Assembly (NCBI RefSeq): GCF_014489555.1 | Contig: NZ_CP060784.1 | Coordinates: forward strand, 1,054,001-1,118,000 | DNA length: 64,000 nt | Direction: 5' to 3' | Source of the DNA: Hymenobacter qilianensis | GTDB lineage: Bacteria > Bacteroidota > Bacteroidia > Cytophagales > Hymenobacteraceae | Shown here: positions 38,179 through 48,665 of the stretch, in pieces | How positions within the stretch are numbered: the stretch's first letter is position 1 | Layout of the letters: the number at the start of each line of letters is the position of its first letter | The notes under the pieces: model-generated | What the model saw: the letters and a program-made list of their open reading frames with translations, nothing else | Told to the model about the DNA's origin: nothing | Database searches by the model: none | Translations under genes and position numbers: made by a program

Positions 38179-38201
38179 GGGTACAACTACTCATTTCTAC
38201 T

Positions 38202-39101
38202 ATGTTTAAACGTGTACTTTCTTTAGTCGTCTTTGCTGTGATGCTGCCTTATTTCAGCTTCGCGCAGGCCGACCGAATTTCAGGTCGGGTAGTTGATAAA
38301 GAAACGCAGGAGCCTATCCAGTACGCTTCCATCGGGTTGAAAGAAGAGCAGGTAGGTGCTTTGACCAACGAATACGGCTATTTTCAGATAGCCATGCCAG
38401 AGAAAAATCAGAAGGACTCGCTGATTGTAATAGCGCTGGGCTTTAAGCGTACGGCCATTCTGGTAAGAAAAAGCGATAAGAATTTAGAGGAAATTATCCT
38501 TGAAGTCCCCAAACGCGAATACTTGCTGAGCGGAATCAAAGTTGAGGCCAGCAAGGTGAAGCCAATTGGATTGGGAGCGCGCTCCAACACGCCCGGCGAT
38601 GGCATGATTCAGGGCATGCCTGGTACTCAATATGCCTTCTATGTCAAGAATGACAAAGGCAAGAAACTAGGCTTGGTACGTACCGTGTCATTCTTTATTG
38701 GGGAGCATGGCTTTCCGCGCGAGCCGTTCCGCATTCGCATTTATGCCCCCGACGGCAACTACAGTTCCCCAAACTCCGACTTGCTGACTGAGAACGTGGT
38801 GGTATCGGCTATAAAAGGGGGCGCCTGGTACACCGTCGATTTGACCCAGTACAACATCGTCGCGCCGGATGAAGGGTTCTATGTCGCCATGGAATGGATC
38901 GTGACGGGTGATAAGTTCTACACCACCAACTTCATGGACACCTACACGCCTTACGGTCAGATCCTGCGGCCGACGTTCGAATTCAAAGAAAGCCGCACCT
39001 GGAATTATACTATCGGACGCGGCTGGAGCTTAATCACCTTAGCTAACAATGGTATGCGCTACAATGCCATGATTAAGGCCGAGGTAGATATGTATAAATA
39101 A
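38202..39101 (+). CDS. Secreted protein with CarboxypepD_reg-like domain, copy 1
   Basis: The 299-residue protein has a signal peptide (MFKRVLSLVVFAVMLPYFSF, cleaved near FAQ-AD). A carboxypeptidase-regulatory-like (TonB-receptor plug-associated) beta-sandwich follows over residues about 25-115: ISGRVVDKETQEPIQYASIG and GALTNEYGYFQI. The C-terminal part (about 125-299) includes NTPGDGMIQGMPGTQYAFYV and HGFPREPFRIRIYAPDGNYS. It is a paralogue of the next gene. Function is unknown; surface or periplasmic location is inferred from the signal. Confidence 0.85.
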   Translation: MFKRVLSLVVFAVMLPYFSFAQADRISGRVVDKETQEPIQYASIGLKEEQVGALTNEYGYFQIAMPEKNQKDSLIVIALGFKRTAILVRKSDKNLEEIILEVPKREYLLSGIKVEASKVKPIGLGARSNTPGDGMIQGMPGTQYAFYVKNDKGKKLGLVRTVSFFIGEHGFPREPFRIRIYAPDGNYSSPNSDLLTENVVVSAIKGGAWYTVDLTQYNIVAPDEGFYVAMEWIVTGDKFYTTNFMDTYTPYGQILRPTFEFKESRTWNYTIGRGWSLITLANNGMRYNAMIKAEVDMYK

Positions 39102-39279
39102 AGCTTAGGTGCTTTATCCTCCTTATCAAGCTGTTTTTAAAGCCGGTTTCTACTTGTAAGCCAGTATTTAATTATTAGAAATACCGCTTTACGCGCTTTT
39201 ACAAAGCGTCATTAATAAAGTCCCTCTCACAGCCCTATCTCTCTTACAAACTTGTCTCCCGGTCTGTAAACCTCCCTTT

Positions 39280-40178
39280 ATGTTCCAACGCGTACTATTC
39301 ACCTTTACCTTCTGTTTGCTGCTTCCGGCACTAAGCATGGCCCAGGAAACTCGGCTATCCGGTCGTATCATCGACAAGAAGACGAAAGAGCCCATTCCCT
39401 TCTCTTCCATCGGTTTGAAGGATGAGCAAAGCGGTGCTCTTACCAACGAAATCGGCATCTTCCAGATGACCGGTCCTACCAAAAATGCCCAGGACTCTCT
39501 GATCGTTCTGGCCTTGGGTTACGAGCGCAAGGCTGTGCTGGTGAAGCGTGGCTCGAGCCAGGCCGATATGGTAATTGAGGTTTCCAAACGAGTGTATGAG
39601 CTGGCTGAGGTTAAAGTACAGGCCAGCAAGGTGAAAGACCTGAAGCTAGGCGCCCGCTCCAATACACCCGGTGATGGCATGATTCAGGGCATGCCCGGCA
39701 GCCAGTATGCGTTTTTCGTAAAAAACGAAAAGGGCAAAAAGCTGGGTAACGTGCGCTCCGTTTCGTTCTATATTGGTGAGCACGGCTTCCCGCGCGAACC
39801 ATTCCGGGTGCGCATCTACGCCCCGACGGCAACTACAGTTCCCCAAACTCCGACTTGCTGACTGAGAACGTGGTGGTATCGGCACCGGGCGGCGGACAGT
39901 GGTTTACGGTTGATTTAACTCAGTATAACATCGTCGCGCCGGACGAAGGATTCTATGTTGCCATGGAGTGGATTGTAAGCGGTGACAAGTTCTACACCAC
40001 CAACTTCGACGATAACTACACCCCCTACGGACAGATCATGCGTCCCACGTTCGAATTTAAGGAAAGCCGCACCTGGAGCTATACGCTCGGTAAAGGCTGG
40101 ACGCTGATGACCATGTCGGGCGCTGGCGGCTTGCGCTACAACGCCATGATCAAGGCCGAAGTTGATATGATTAAGTAA
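39280..40178 (+). CDS. Secreted protein with CarboxypepD_reg-like domain, copy 2 (frame broken by one missing C)
   Basis: This paralogue of the preceding gene has a signal peptide (MFQRVLFTFTFCLLLPALSM, cleaved near MAQ-E). The same domain order follows: LSGRIIDKKTKEPIPFSSIG, GALTNEIGIFQMTG, NTPGDGMIQGMPGSQYAFFV. The frame breaks at a C4 run at 39821-39824, where copy 1 has C5. One added C restores YAPDGNYSSPNSDLLTENVV and makes the gene exactly as long as copy 1 (900 bases, 299 residues). From the break the DNA is identical to copy 1 for about 59 bases, which suggests gene conversion. A terminator follows. Confidence 0.88.
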
Positions 40179-40199
40179 ACCATATTTCGTTAGATAGTA

Positions 40200-40260
40200 A
40201 GTTCAGGCTCATAAAAAAGCCCCCAGACGAGGTCTGGGGGCTTTTTTATGAGCCTGAACT
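40200..40260. terminator. Long bidirectional terminator
   Basis: A 29-base perfect stem, with three-base loop GAG at 40229-40231, carries inner arms AAAAAAGCCCCCAGAC and GTCTGGGGGCTTTTTT. It lies between two convergent genes, so it can serve both. Confidence 0.92.
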
Positions 40261-40272
40261 CAGCAACTCTAC

Positions 40273-40881
40273 TTACTTGTTGATCACGGCTATTTCAACG
40301 CGTCGGTTTTGCTGGCGGCCAGCAGCTGTTGCATTCGATGCTACAGGTTTGGACTCGCCCATGGGCTGAATAGCTACGCGCGAAGCCTCGATTTTACCAT
40401 TGTTAACCAGCCAGTTTTTCACTGCTTCAGCGCGCTGCTCGCTCAACTCTTTGTTGTACGACTTGGTATCGCGCGAATCAGCATGACCAATGATGCGAAG
40501 CTGCTTGTCAGCCGACCGTTTACCAATAGACGCTGAGATCTGCTCCAGCGCTTTAGCTGCGCCTGGCTTAATCGTGGCTTTGTCGGTATCAAACAGCACC
40601 GTTTCCTCGATGCCATACACGCTATACTGATCATTGCCGCGCACAGACACGTCCGGAAGATTCACCTCAGGGAAATCGACGTCGGGCAAATTCAGCGCGT
40701 CGGTGTCGATTAAATCACCGTCAGCAACGGCGACAGCGGGGCCTTCTTGGCCTTCACGATAAACTACCGCTGTATCAGCGGTGGCTTCTTCGGGCTCGTT
40801 TTTGGTAGCCGGATTTTTCAGGTTGTCGCAGCTAGCCAGCAGGGCAGCGGCACTAAGAATCGTAAACAGGGTCTTTTTCAT
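40273..40881 (-). CDS. OmpA-family lipoprotein
   Basis: The 202-residue protein starts MKKTLFTILSAAALLASCDN with a lipobox at Cys18. The spacer is acidic, and an OmpA C-terminal peptidoglycan-binding domain runs over about 90-200 (ETVLFDTDKATIKPGAAKAL, IIGHADSRDTKSYNKELSEQ and RAEAVKNWLVNNGK). It anchors the outer membrane to peptidoglycan or senses the wall. The start at 40881 was set by the signal. A 13-base inverted repeat ends six bases upstream of the ATG. Confidence 0.9.
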   Translation of the reverse strand: MKKTLFTILSAAALLASCDNLKNPATKNEPEEATADTAVVYREGQEGPAVAVADGDLIDTDALNLPDVDFPEVNLPDVSVRGNDQYSVYGIEETVLFDTDKATIKPGAAKALEQISASIGKRSADKQLRIIGHADSRDTKSYNKELSEQRAEAVKNWLVNNGKIEASRVAIQPMGESKPVASNATAAGRQQNRRVEIAVINK

Positions 40882-40887
40882 AGCAGA

Positions 40888-40936
40888 TGAACCGTTGTGG
40901 AGCCCTGTTCTACGAACACGACCCCACAACGGTTCA
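40888..40936 (-). repeat. Inverted repeat immediately ahead of the OmpA lipoprotein start
   Basis: TGAACCGTTGTGG (40888-40900) pairs perfectly with CCACAACGGTTCA (40924-40936), six bases before the ATG at 40881. No T-run follows. It may fold over the ribosome-binding region or be an operator. The hydrolase upstream ends at 40962. Confidence 0.5.
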
Positions 40937-40961
40937 CCGAGACTATCGCCTTGTTTTTCTT

Positions 40962-42358
40962 TTACTTGGACTTCTCTGTGGCCTGCACTATAATCCACTG
41001 CCGAATCGCCTCCTGCGCCTGGGCCGAAAAAGTAGGCTGTGGCTGGCCGTTCACCACTGTCCACTCCGACGGGTCGGCCTGAAACATGTGGTTTACGCCA
41101 GTCAATTTGCGGGTATTCACCGAGGAGCTACTTTTCAGACCTCTCTGCAAGGAATTAAGATTAACGTCAGCTTCAATATACGTGTCGGCAGTACCAGAAA
41201 GCAGTAATACTGGGCACTTCACACTAGGCAGTTTATCGGCAGGGTTAAAATCCAGGAAGTAGCGATACCGATCAGTGGTTAACAAACTAGCGCTAATTTT
41301 AGCCGTAGCCATGTCGATAGATGGATTCGTTTCTCTTAGCATGATAGCCACCAGGCGCTGAGCCTTGGTATTATCAGGCGTTTGACGAATTACATCAAGA
41401 ATAGCCTGCCGGCGCATAACCCCTATTTGCATTTGTGTCAGGCTGGCGCCCAAAGAGCGATGCAAATCGGCTTGCTGCTGCAGTACCAAGTCGCGGCCCG
41501 ATAATCCACTGGCGGCCATCGTAACCACGAAATTGGGAGCTTCTTCCTCGGCAGCGGCTAGCAAAGCTAGATTACCTCCCTCGCCGTGTCCAACAACACC
41601 CACTTTGGCAGCATTAATCTCGGGGCGGCTTCGCAGCGCCTGCATAGCTGCCTGTAAGTCCGTTAATAAAGCCGGAGGGGTAGCCTCATTATAGTCACCG
41701 CCTGATTTGCCCACGCCCCGGTCATCGAAGCGAAGCACGGCAATCCCACGACGTGTCAGGAAGTCAGCCAACACTCCCATGGGGCGGTAGTCACCTACAG
41801 CGGCATCACGATCTTGGGCTCCCATATCCGAGATCAATACGACCGCAGGAAATGGACCTTCACCAGCCGGCACCGTGAGCATTCCCCCAAAGTCAAATTG
41901 GCTTCGGTGTTAGTCACAGCTACTTCCTCCTCGCGATAAGGAGGTGTGAGCCGTGCGCTTTTAGCTGTGCTTATCGGGGCCGACGTGTAGCCAAGCGTTA
42001 GGGCCACCTGGTAGCCAGGCTGTTGCCAGGTACCAGTCAATGCTTTACCATCGGCCGATACCAAGCCCATGAACTGACTGCCCGCTTCGGGAGCCATAAA
42101 TACGATGGTATCGCCTCTTACTTCCACGCTGACAGCCATGCGGCTAATCTTTTGCTGCGGTACATCGAGCGTAGCAAAGAAAGAGCCTCCCGTGAGAGCT
42201 ACCACTCTGAATACTACCTCTAATTGGCCGCCAGGCACAGGCAAGGGCCCCTTCCACAGACCATCTAATGCTGGAGCTGCTGCACGGGCTGGAGCGGATA
42301 GAAGCAACGCAATAAACAGGCAGAAGCTAAAATAAGGTGAGTAGAGAATTTTCTTCAT
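40962..42358 (-). CDS. Secreted alpha/beta hydrolase with N-terminal extension (frame broken by one missing G)
   Basis: The protein starts MKKILYSPYFSFCLFIALLL with a signal peptide (cleavage near ARA-AAP). A beta-rich domain covers residues about 30-150 (LDGLWKGPLPVPGGQLEVVF). The hydrolase part has PAVVLISDMGAQDRDAAVGD, VLRFDDRGVGKSGG and the nucleophile elbow VGVVGHGEGGNLALL. The acid is in CPVLLLSGTADTYIE and the His in LTGVNHMFQ. The frame breaks at a C5 run at 41884-41888. One added base gives TLGGMLTVPAGEGPFPAVVL and 465 residues. Substrate is unknown; the signal puts it in the periplasm. Confidence 0.88.
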
Positions 42359-42765
42359 GCAAAAGGAAGTGAGGAGTAAATAAGGGTAGCTGTAGGTATG
42401 CTTGTGGTAAGCCAAAGACGCAAGGCATTACCACATCAGATCGGAAAATGCGGCCTATACAAAACATGCACCAGAGGTACACAAAAATGGCATTAAGGCC
42501 AGAAAAAAAACTTTTTCTGGCCTTAATGCCATTTTATTCACAAATCAAGATTCTGAAATCGTCTTGCGTAGCTTATTTGTTCGTAAAAATCTGTGTCAGC
42601 GCATTAAAAACACTTTCTAATAAACCTTATACAGCGATTAATATTACATTACAACCTTTACTTTTTTGAGATATGTATGGAGACAATATTATTGCTTCTT
42701 GCTCATAATCTTAAATTATACCAAGGAACACCTATAGCGGCGCAAGGCGAATGGCCAAGGAATAA
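42359..42765. other. Intergenic region of about 400 bases
   Basis: AT-rich compared with neighbours. It contains the hairpin at 42484-42535. I see no clear promoter or coding sequence: the only open frame (42448-42669) runs across the hairpin and has no recognisable domain. Confidence 0.6.
42484..42535. terminator. Bidirectional hairpin terminator after murF-alr
   Basis: AAAATGGCATTAAGGCCAGAAAAA (42484-42507) is the complement of 42512-42535 with a four-base loop. Flanking A and T runs allow termination on either strand. It lies 230 bases beyond the alr stop. Confidence 0.82.
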
Positions 42766-45258
42766 CTATTCAGTTATGAATATGCGCTTTACTCGCTCGC
42801 TCACATTCGTCAGTAGCTCGTAGGGGATGGTGCCGATGCGGGAAGCCAGCTCCACCAGCGGTATTTGCTCACCAAACACGACTACGGAGTCGCCGGCCTG
42901 CGCGTCGGGAATGTGGGTGACATCGACCATAGACATATCCATACAAACGTTGCCCAATATGGGAGCACGCAGGCCGCGTATCACTACTTCGCCCACGCCA
43001 TTACCGAAGCGCCGGTCGTAGCCATCGGCGTACCCGATAGCTATGGTGGCCGTGCGCCGCTCAAAGTTGGTGGCGACACCCCGGCGGCCGTAGCCAACCG
43101 TTTGACCAGCAGGCAGTTTTTTGACCTGAGAGATAACCGTGCGTAAGGCGCTGACTGGGCGCAGAGCCGCTGAGTCCTGGCCCGAAGCTTCTACTCCATA
43201 CAAGCCAATGCCCAGCCGCACCATGTCCAGATGAGCCTCTGGAAAGCGTATGATACCAGCAGAATTCAGCGCATGCTTCAGGACGGAATAGCCAAGGGCA
43301 GCCTCTACAAGCGGAGTCATTCGCTGGAATGCGGCTAGCTGCTGGTGCGAAAAATCGTTGTGCTGCGCTTCATCGGCGCCGGCCAGGTGGGTCAGCATAC
43401 TGGCCACGCGCAGTTGGGGGCTTTTTCGCGCAATAGCTTGCACAGCTCTTCCAGGTCCTCTTCCGCAAATCCTAGCCGTCGCATGCCCGTGTCGAGCTTC
43501 AGGTGAATGGCTGGCATAAGCTGAGTTTGGGCTGCCAACAGGTAATCATGCAGGCGCTCGAAGGAGTAGATTTCGGGCTCCAGATGATACTGGTGCAGCT
43601 TCTGGAAGCTGTCGGGCGACGGGTTCATCACCATAATCGGCAGACTGATACCGTGTTGGCGCAGCTCCACGCCTTCATCCGCATACGCCACCGCCAGGTA
43701 GTCGGCGCGGTGAAACTGGAGTAGGTTGGCCACTTCGTAGCTGCCGCTGCCGTACGCAAAGGCTTTCACCATCACCATCAGGCGGGTGCCGGGCGCGAGG
43801 CGCGCGCGGTAATAGTTGAGGTTGTGCACCAGCGCATCCAGGTTCACTTCCAGTACGGTACCATGAATCTTTTGCTGAAAAGCGGCCACAATCCGCTCAA
43901 ACTCAAAGCGCCGGGCACCCTTCACCAGAATCGTTTCGTGGCGAAACTGCTCCGGCTGAAAAGCAGCCAGAAATGCTTCGGTGCTGGCAAAAAAAGCCCC
44001 CGCACCTCGCCAAACAGCTGCTGATGCGCACTTATGGCCTCGCCAACCCCGATAATGCGTCCTACGCCGTGCGCGGGCAGCTGGGCCGCAATGCGCGCAT
44101 ACAGCTCCGCCGCCGGCAAGCCCGATTCGAGCACATCAGAGAGAATGAGGGTGCGTTGCCCACGGCGCGGCTGGCGGGCCAGGGCATCGAGGGCCAGGGT
44201 GAGGCCGGCGAGGTCATTATTGTACGTATCGTCGAGCACGTAGCAGTCGTTGAGGGCCTGCTTCATCTCCAGGCGCATGGCCACGGGCAGCAGGCGGTCG
44301 AGGCGGCGCTGAATCTCGGCGGTGGGCACGGCGTACCACAGCAGCACGGCCAGGCAGTGCAGTGCGTTTTCTACCGAAGGCTCATCGGCGAAGGGCAAGG
44401 TAAACGTGTGCTCTTCCACTCTGGGGCGAGCCAAATGCACTTGCACCACCGTGCGCTCGGCACTGGCTTCCGTAACGGTGACGCTCAAATTTGCCCCCCG
44501 CTGCGCTTGCCGACTCCAAGTAAAGGTGCGCGCCGGATCAAGTATCTGCTGCGCCGCCGCGTGAATGGCTTCGTGGTCGCGGCAGTAAAAGAGCGTATCT
44601 ACTGCCGCAAAAAGCTGCATTTTCTCGCCTACCTTCTCTTCCGCTGAAGCAAAGCCTGCGTCGTGGGCCGTGCCCAGGTTGGTGAAGATGCCGAGCGTGG
44701 GCTGAATGATAGCGGCGAGCCGTGCCATTTCGCCCCGCTCTGAAATGCCGGCCTCAAAAATGCCGAGCGTGTGCGTGGCGTTCAACTCCCACACGGATAG
44801 CGGCACGCCCACCTGCGAGTTGTAGCTGCGCGGGCTTTTGCAGATCAGCTCGTCGGAGCTAAGTAGCTGAGCCAGCCACTCTTTCACAATGGTTTTGCCG
44901 TTGGAGCCCGTGATGCCGAACACCGGAATATGGAACTGCCGCCGGTGCCAGGCGGCCAGCGCTTGCAACGCCGCCAGACTGTTTTCTACCAGTAGAAAGC
45001 CGGCTTCGGGAAAGGCCAATTTGCCCCCCGGAATCTCTTCCAATCTATCGACCACAAACAGGCGCACGCCGCGCTGATACAGGTCGGACAGGTAGCGGTG
45101 GCCGTTGTGCAGGGCCCCGCGAATAGCAAAGAACAGCGACCCGGCCGGCTGTCCCACGCGCCGGCTATCGAGCAGCAGGTGCTGCACGCGCGCGGCCTCG
45201 GGGGCGTTTGGAGCAAGGTACCGCCAATGAGAGCGGGCAAATCGGAGAAGAGTAGCAT
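42766..45258 (-). CDS. Fused MurF-alanine racemase (frame broken by three missing bases)
   Basis: This bifunctional protein joins MurF (adds D-Ala-D-Ala to UDP-MurNAc-tripeptide) to alanine racemase (makes D-Ala). MurF: MLLFSDLPALIGGTLLQTPP, the P-loop GITGSNGKTIVKEWLAQLL, and EAGISERGEMARLA. Alr: the PLP lysine in MVMVKAFAYGSGSYEV, then IHLKLDTGMRRLGFAEEDLE, RLGIGLYGVEASGQD and AIGYADGYDRRFGNGVGEV. Frame breaks at 45200-45204 (N-terminus), 43997-44001 (MurF/Alr joint) and 43416-43420 (inside Alr), each in a G5/C5 run. One base at each gives 831 continuous residues, typical of the Bacteroidota fusion. Confidence 0.94.
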
Positions 45259-46227
45259 GGAGCACAAAGGTACGGCGTGTGGTATCTTTGCGGTCTTTAC
45301 CGTTTGCTTCTTCCTCGTGCAACTCACTCGCTATCACCTGGCCGCCCTCGCGGCTTTTCTTATTTGGGGGTTTTTCCCGATTCCGCTCCGTATGCTCACC
45401 AGCTACAGCAGCGGCCAGATTCTGTTCTTCCGGGTGCTTATTTCCCTGCTTATTCTGCTGGTTATTAACCTGCTATTCCGTTTCTCGGCGGTGCGGGCGG
45501 CGTGGCGAAAGTGGCGCACAGCGCCGGTGAATGAGCGCCGCGGAGTGGCCGGCAGCACCTTGCTGGGGGCATTTTGCTGACCTCCAACTGGCTGCTGTTC
45601 ATTTACGTCATCAATAAAGTGAGCGTGCAGGCGGGCTCGTTTGCCTACCTCATTTGCCCAATCCTGACGGCGCTGCTGGGGTTTCTGGTGCTGCGCGAGA
45701 AGCTGCGGCGCAATCAGTGGCTGGCCATCGGGCTGAGTGCGTTGAGCTGCGCGTTGCTGGGCACGGGCTCGGCGCGCACGTTGCTGATGAGCTTGGTCGT
45801 GGCGGCCACGTACGCGCTCTACCTTATCACCCAGCGCCGCCTGCAGGGCTACGACAGGCTGGTGCTGCTTACCGTTCAGCTGTCCTTGGCGGCCGCGCTT
45901 ATTCTACCTACGGCCAGCCTGCTGGGCGCATCTCCCCTGGCCGGCTTCCACGACCTACATCTGCTCCTGATGACGGCCATTCTGAGTGCCGTGTTCACGG
46001 TGCTGCCGCTGTTTCTAAACCTCTATGCTTTGAATACGCTGCCTTCGGGCACGGTGGGCATTCTGATGTATCTGAATCCGGTGGTAAGCTTTCTGCTGGC
46101 TTTTCTGTATTTCAACGAGGCCGCTACCACTATTCAGGCCGTAGCCTACGCGGTGATTCTGGGCTCCGTTGTGCTGTATAATATGCGTTTTGGCGCCAAG
46201 CTGGCCAGTAAAGAGGTTATTCGTTGA
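45257..46227 (+). CDS. EamA/RarD-like transporter (frame broken by one missing G)
   Basis: This ten-helix drug/metabolite transporter superfamily protein is closest to RarD-type permeases by HLAALAAFLIWGFFPIPLRM, TSYSSGQILFFRVLISLLIL, and the second-half AYLICPILTALLGFLVLREK. The end is SFLLAFLYFNEAATT. The frame breaks at a G5 run at 45565-45569; a sixth G gives TLLGGILLTSNWLLFIYVIN. From ATG 45257 the length is 323 residues, but the promoter element at 45283-45290 favours a start at GTG 45317, where the conserved part begins. Substrate is unknown. Confidence 0.85.
45265..45272 (-). promoter_or_regulatory. -7 element six bases from the murF-alr start
   Basis: The minus strand reads TACCTTTG, ending six bases before the ATG at 45258. 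Such close spacing predicts a leaderless or nearly leaderless mRNA. Confidence 0.5.
45283..45290 (+). promoter_or_regulatory. -7 element for the EamA transporter
   Basis: TATCTTTG matches TAnnTTTG on the plus strand, 26 bases before the GTG at 45317. It lies only ten bases from the opposing murF-alr element, so the two promoters overlap. Confidence 0.45.
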
Positions 46228-46286
46228 CCCTTTTTCGCTTCGCTTAAGTTAACCTCTATACGCTATCAACTACCCATTCGTAACGC

Positions 46287-46790
46287 ATGCAGCAGCCCGC
46301 CAAGAAGTTTTATACGCCGCCCGAAGCGCTTCAGAAGATAGCCGCTTTCTGCACCTATCAGGAGCGCACATTCAAGGAAACCGAGGAAAAGCTGCGCAGC
46401 TACGGCCTGACGGAGGATGAAGCTGGTGAAATCATTATTCGGCTGAGCCGGGAGAAGTTGCTCGATGAGGAGCGCTACGCCAAAAGCTTCGTGCGGGGCA
46501 AATACCGACTTAAAAAGTGGGGCCGCCGCCGCATTTTGCAGGACCTTAAGTTCAAGGGCATCTCCGAGTACTGCATCAAGCAAGGCATGAAGGAGATAGA
46601 TGGGGATGAGTACTACCAAAATCTGGTGGACGTACTGGAAAAGAAGGACCGCCAGGAAAAGGAAAAGAACCCGCGCATACGCCGCCAGAAGCTCCAGCTT
46701 TTCATGACCAGCAAAGGCTACGAGTCTGATCTGATAAAGATGGCCCTGGATGATCTGGGCAAGGAAAAGACCAACGACGAAGACGAATAG
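46287..46790 (+). CDS. recX: Regulatory protein RecX
   Basis: RecX restrains RecA filament growth. The 167-residue protein shows three RecX helical repeats: IAAFCTYQERTFKETEEKLR with LTEDEAGEIIIRLSREKLLD, DEERYAKSFVRGKYRLKKWG with RRILQDLKFKGISEYCIKQG, then RRQKLQLFMTSKGYESDLIK. RecA is not in the window. It ends just before a bidirectional terminator shared with the catalase gene. Confidence 0.9.
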   Translation: MQQPAKKFYTPPEALQKIAAFCTYQERTFKETEEKLRSYGLTEDEAGEIIIRLSREKLLDEERYAKSFVRGKYRLKKWGRRRILQDLKFKGISEYCIKQGMKEIDGDEYYQNLVDVLEKKDRQEKEKNPRIRRQKLQLFMTSKGYESDLIKMALDDLGKEKTNDEDE

Positions 46791-46811
46791 AATTGCCTTT
46801 AGCTACAACGT

Positions 46812-46846
46812 AAAAAAGCCCCCAGACTTGGTCTGGGGGCTTTTTT
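46812..46846. terminator. Bidirectional terminator between recX and catalase
   Basis: AAAAAAGCCCCCAGAC and GTCTGGGGGCTTTTTT form a 16-base stem with a three-base loop, flanked by T and A runs on the appropriate strands for the two convergent genes. Confidence 0.9.
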
Positions 46847-46860
46847 GTGCTTACTCTTTA

Positions 46861-48512
46861 TTAATACGGCCGTGCGTCGTGGGCTATTGCCTCTGCTTGC
46901 TCTACGGCTTCGGCACTCTTGCTTTCGTTTGCCTGCGTAGCACCTTGGGCACCGCTGGCGGTTTGCTTCAGCCCTTCGGCCAAACGCTGCCCCCAATCCG
47001 GGTCGCAGTTGGTGCACAGCTCGATCATCTTTTTCTGAATGACCTCATTGGCATCGCTTAGCGCGCCCACCATGTTGCTAATCAAATCATTGCGCTCCCA
47101 ATCTTCGTGCAGACGGTACCGCTCACCGGCTTGCTTGAAGTTGTTCTGGCGGTCAATGGTCTGACGAATCAGACGGCCCGTGTACTCCGGAGTATGGTCG
47201 GGAGCTGAGCGGGGGCTTCTTTCAGGCCATTGAGCGAGGAAGGCTCGTAGTTGACGTGCAGGTTCTGGCCGGGCGCCGAATCGACGTGGTAAGCCATCTG
47301 ACCATCGCGCTGGTTGGTAGCTACGTGCTTCTTGGGCGCGTTGATGGGCAGTTGCAAATAGTTGGTACCCACGCGGTAACGCTGCGTATCGGAGTACGAG
47401 AACGTACGTCCCTGCAGCATTTTGTCGTCGGAGAAGTCCAGTCCATCTACCAGCACACCCGTACCGAAGGCCACCTGCTCCACCTCCGCGAAATAGTTAT
47501 CAGGGTTCTTGTTGAGCGTCATCTTGCCCACGGGCAGATGCGGGAACTGATCTTCGGGCCAGATCTTGGTGTCGTCAAGCGGATCGAAGTCTAGCTCCGG
47601 ATGCTCGTCGTCGCTCATGATCTGCACGCGCAGCTCCCACTGCGGGAAGTTGCCCTTCTTGATGTTATCGAACAGGTCTTGGGTAGCGTGGTTGAAGTTT
47701 TTGGCCTGAATAGCCTCTGCTTCAGCCTGCGTGAGGTTCTTGATGCCTTGTAGCGGCTCCCAGTGGTACTTCACCAGCACAGCCTCACCGGCTTGGTTTA
47801 CCCACTTGTAGGTGTTTACGCCTGAGCCCTGCATCTGCCGGTAGTTGGCCGGAATGCCCCAGGGCGAGAACAGGAAGCTCACCATGTGCATGGCTTCCGG
47901 TGTGTTGCTGATGAAGTCGAAGATACGCTCTCCGGTCTGGCGGTTGTGCACCGGATCAGGCTTCTGGGAGTGAATCAGATCCGGAAACTTCATCGCGTCG
48001 CGGATAAAGAACACCTTCAGGTTGTTGCCTACCAGGTCCCAGTTGCCGTCTTCGGTGTAGAACTTCACCGCAAAGCCGCGCGGATCGCGCAGGGTTTCGG
48101 GCGAGTGACCACCGTGACCTACCGTGGAGAAGCGCACGAATACGGGCGTCTCCTTGCCTTTGGTATTGAACAGCTTAGCGCGGGTGTACTTCTCAATGGG
48201 CTCGTCGCCTACTTTGCCGTACGCTTCGAATACGCCGTGGGCACCGGCGCCACGGGCGTGCACCACGCGCTCCGGAACTCGCTCCCGGTCGAAGTGGCTG
48301 ATTTTTTCGATGAACTGATAGTTCTCCAGTGTGGCGGGGCCGCGGCTGCCCACAGTGCGCGTATTCTGGTTGTTCGTGAGGGGATGCCCCTGACGGGTGG
48401 TGAGGGTCTGGGCGTTTTCGCTGGCCGCCGTACGCGTGTCGTGCGAAGTGCCAGCGCCGGTTACGGCCGTACCCGTACCGTTGCCAGACGTGGGATTCTG
48501 ATCTTGGTCCAT
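46861..48512 (-). CDS. katA: Monofunctional heme catalase (frame broken by one missing G)
   Basis: Catalase converts hydrogen peroxide to water and oxygen. A flexible Thr/Asn-rich start precedes the core. The catalytic His is in [15 protein letters not shown], the Asn in [20 protein letters not shown], and the proximal heme Tyr in [15 protein letters not shown]. The C-terminus is broken at a G5 run at 47211-47215. A sixth G continues it as [20 protein letters not shown] for about 130 more residues, giving 550 residues and the normal catalase end. OxyR is divergent and likely controls it. The terminator beyond the stop is shared with recX. Confidence 0.95.
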
Positions 48513-48665
48513 AGTAAGCTTTTATTAAGTGATTGGTTACCTATACGAGAACCGTTGGAAGACAATCTTATATAATTTCCACCAAAGATGCTGTTAGTGC
48601 AAGTATAAATCAAATCATTTGTTTTGATAACAGTATCAGCAACGCTTATAGTTTAGCTTTACATC

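Noticed and set aside
42448..42669. Plus-strand open frame of 73 codons in the 400-base gap
   Set aside because: Runs through a perfect terminator hairpin and shows no family features.
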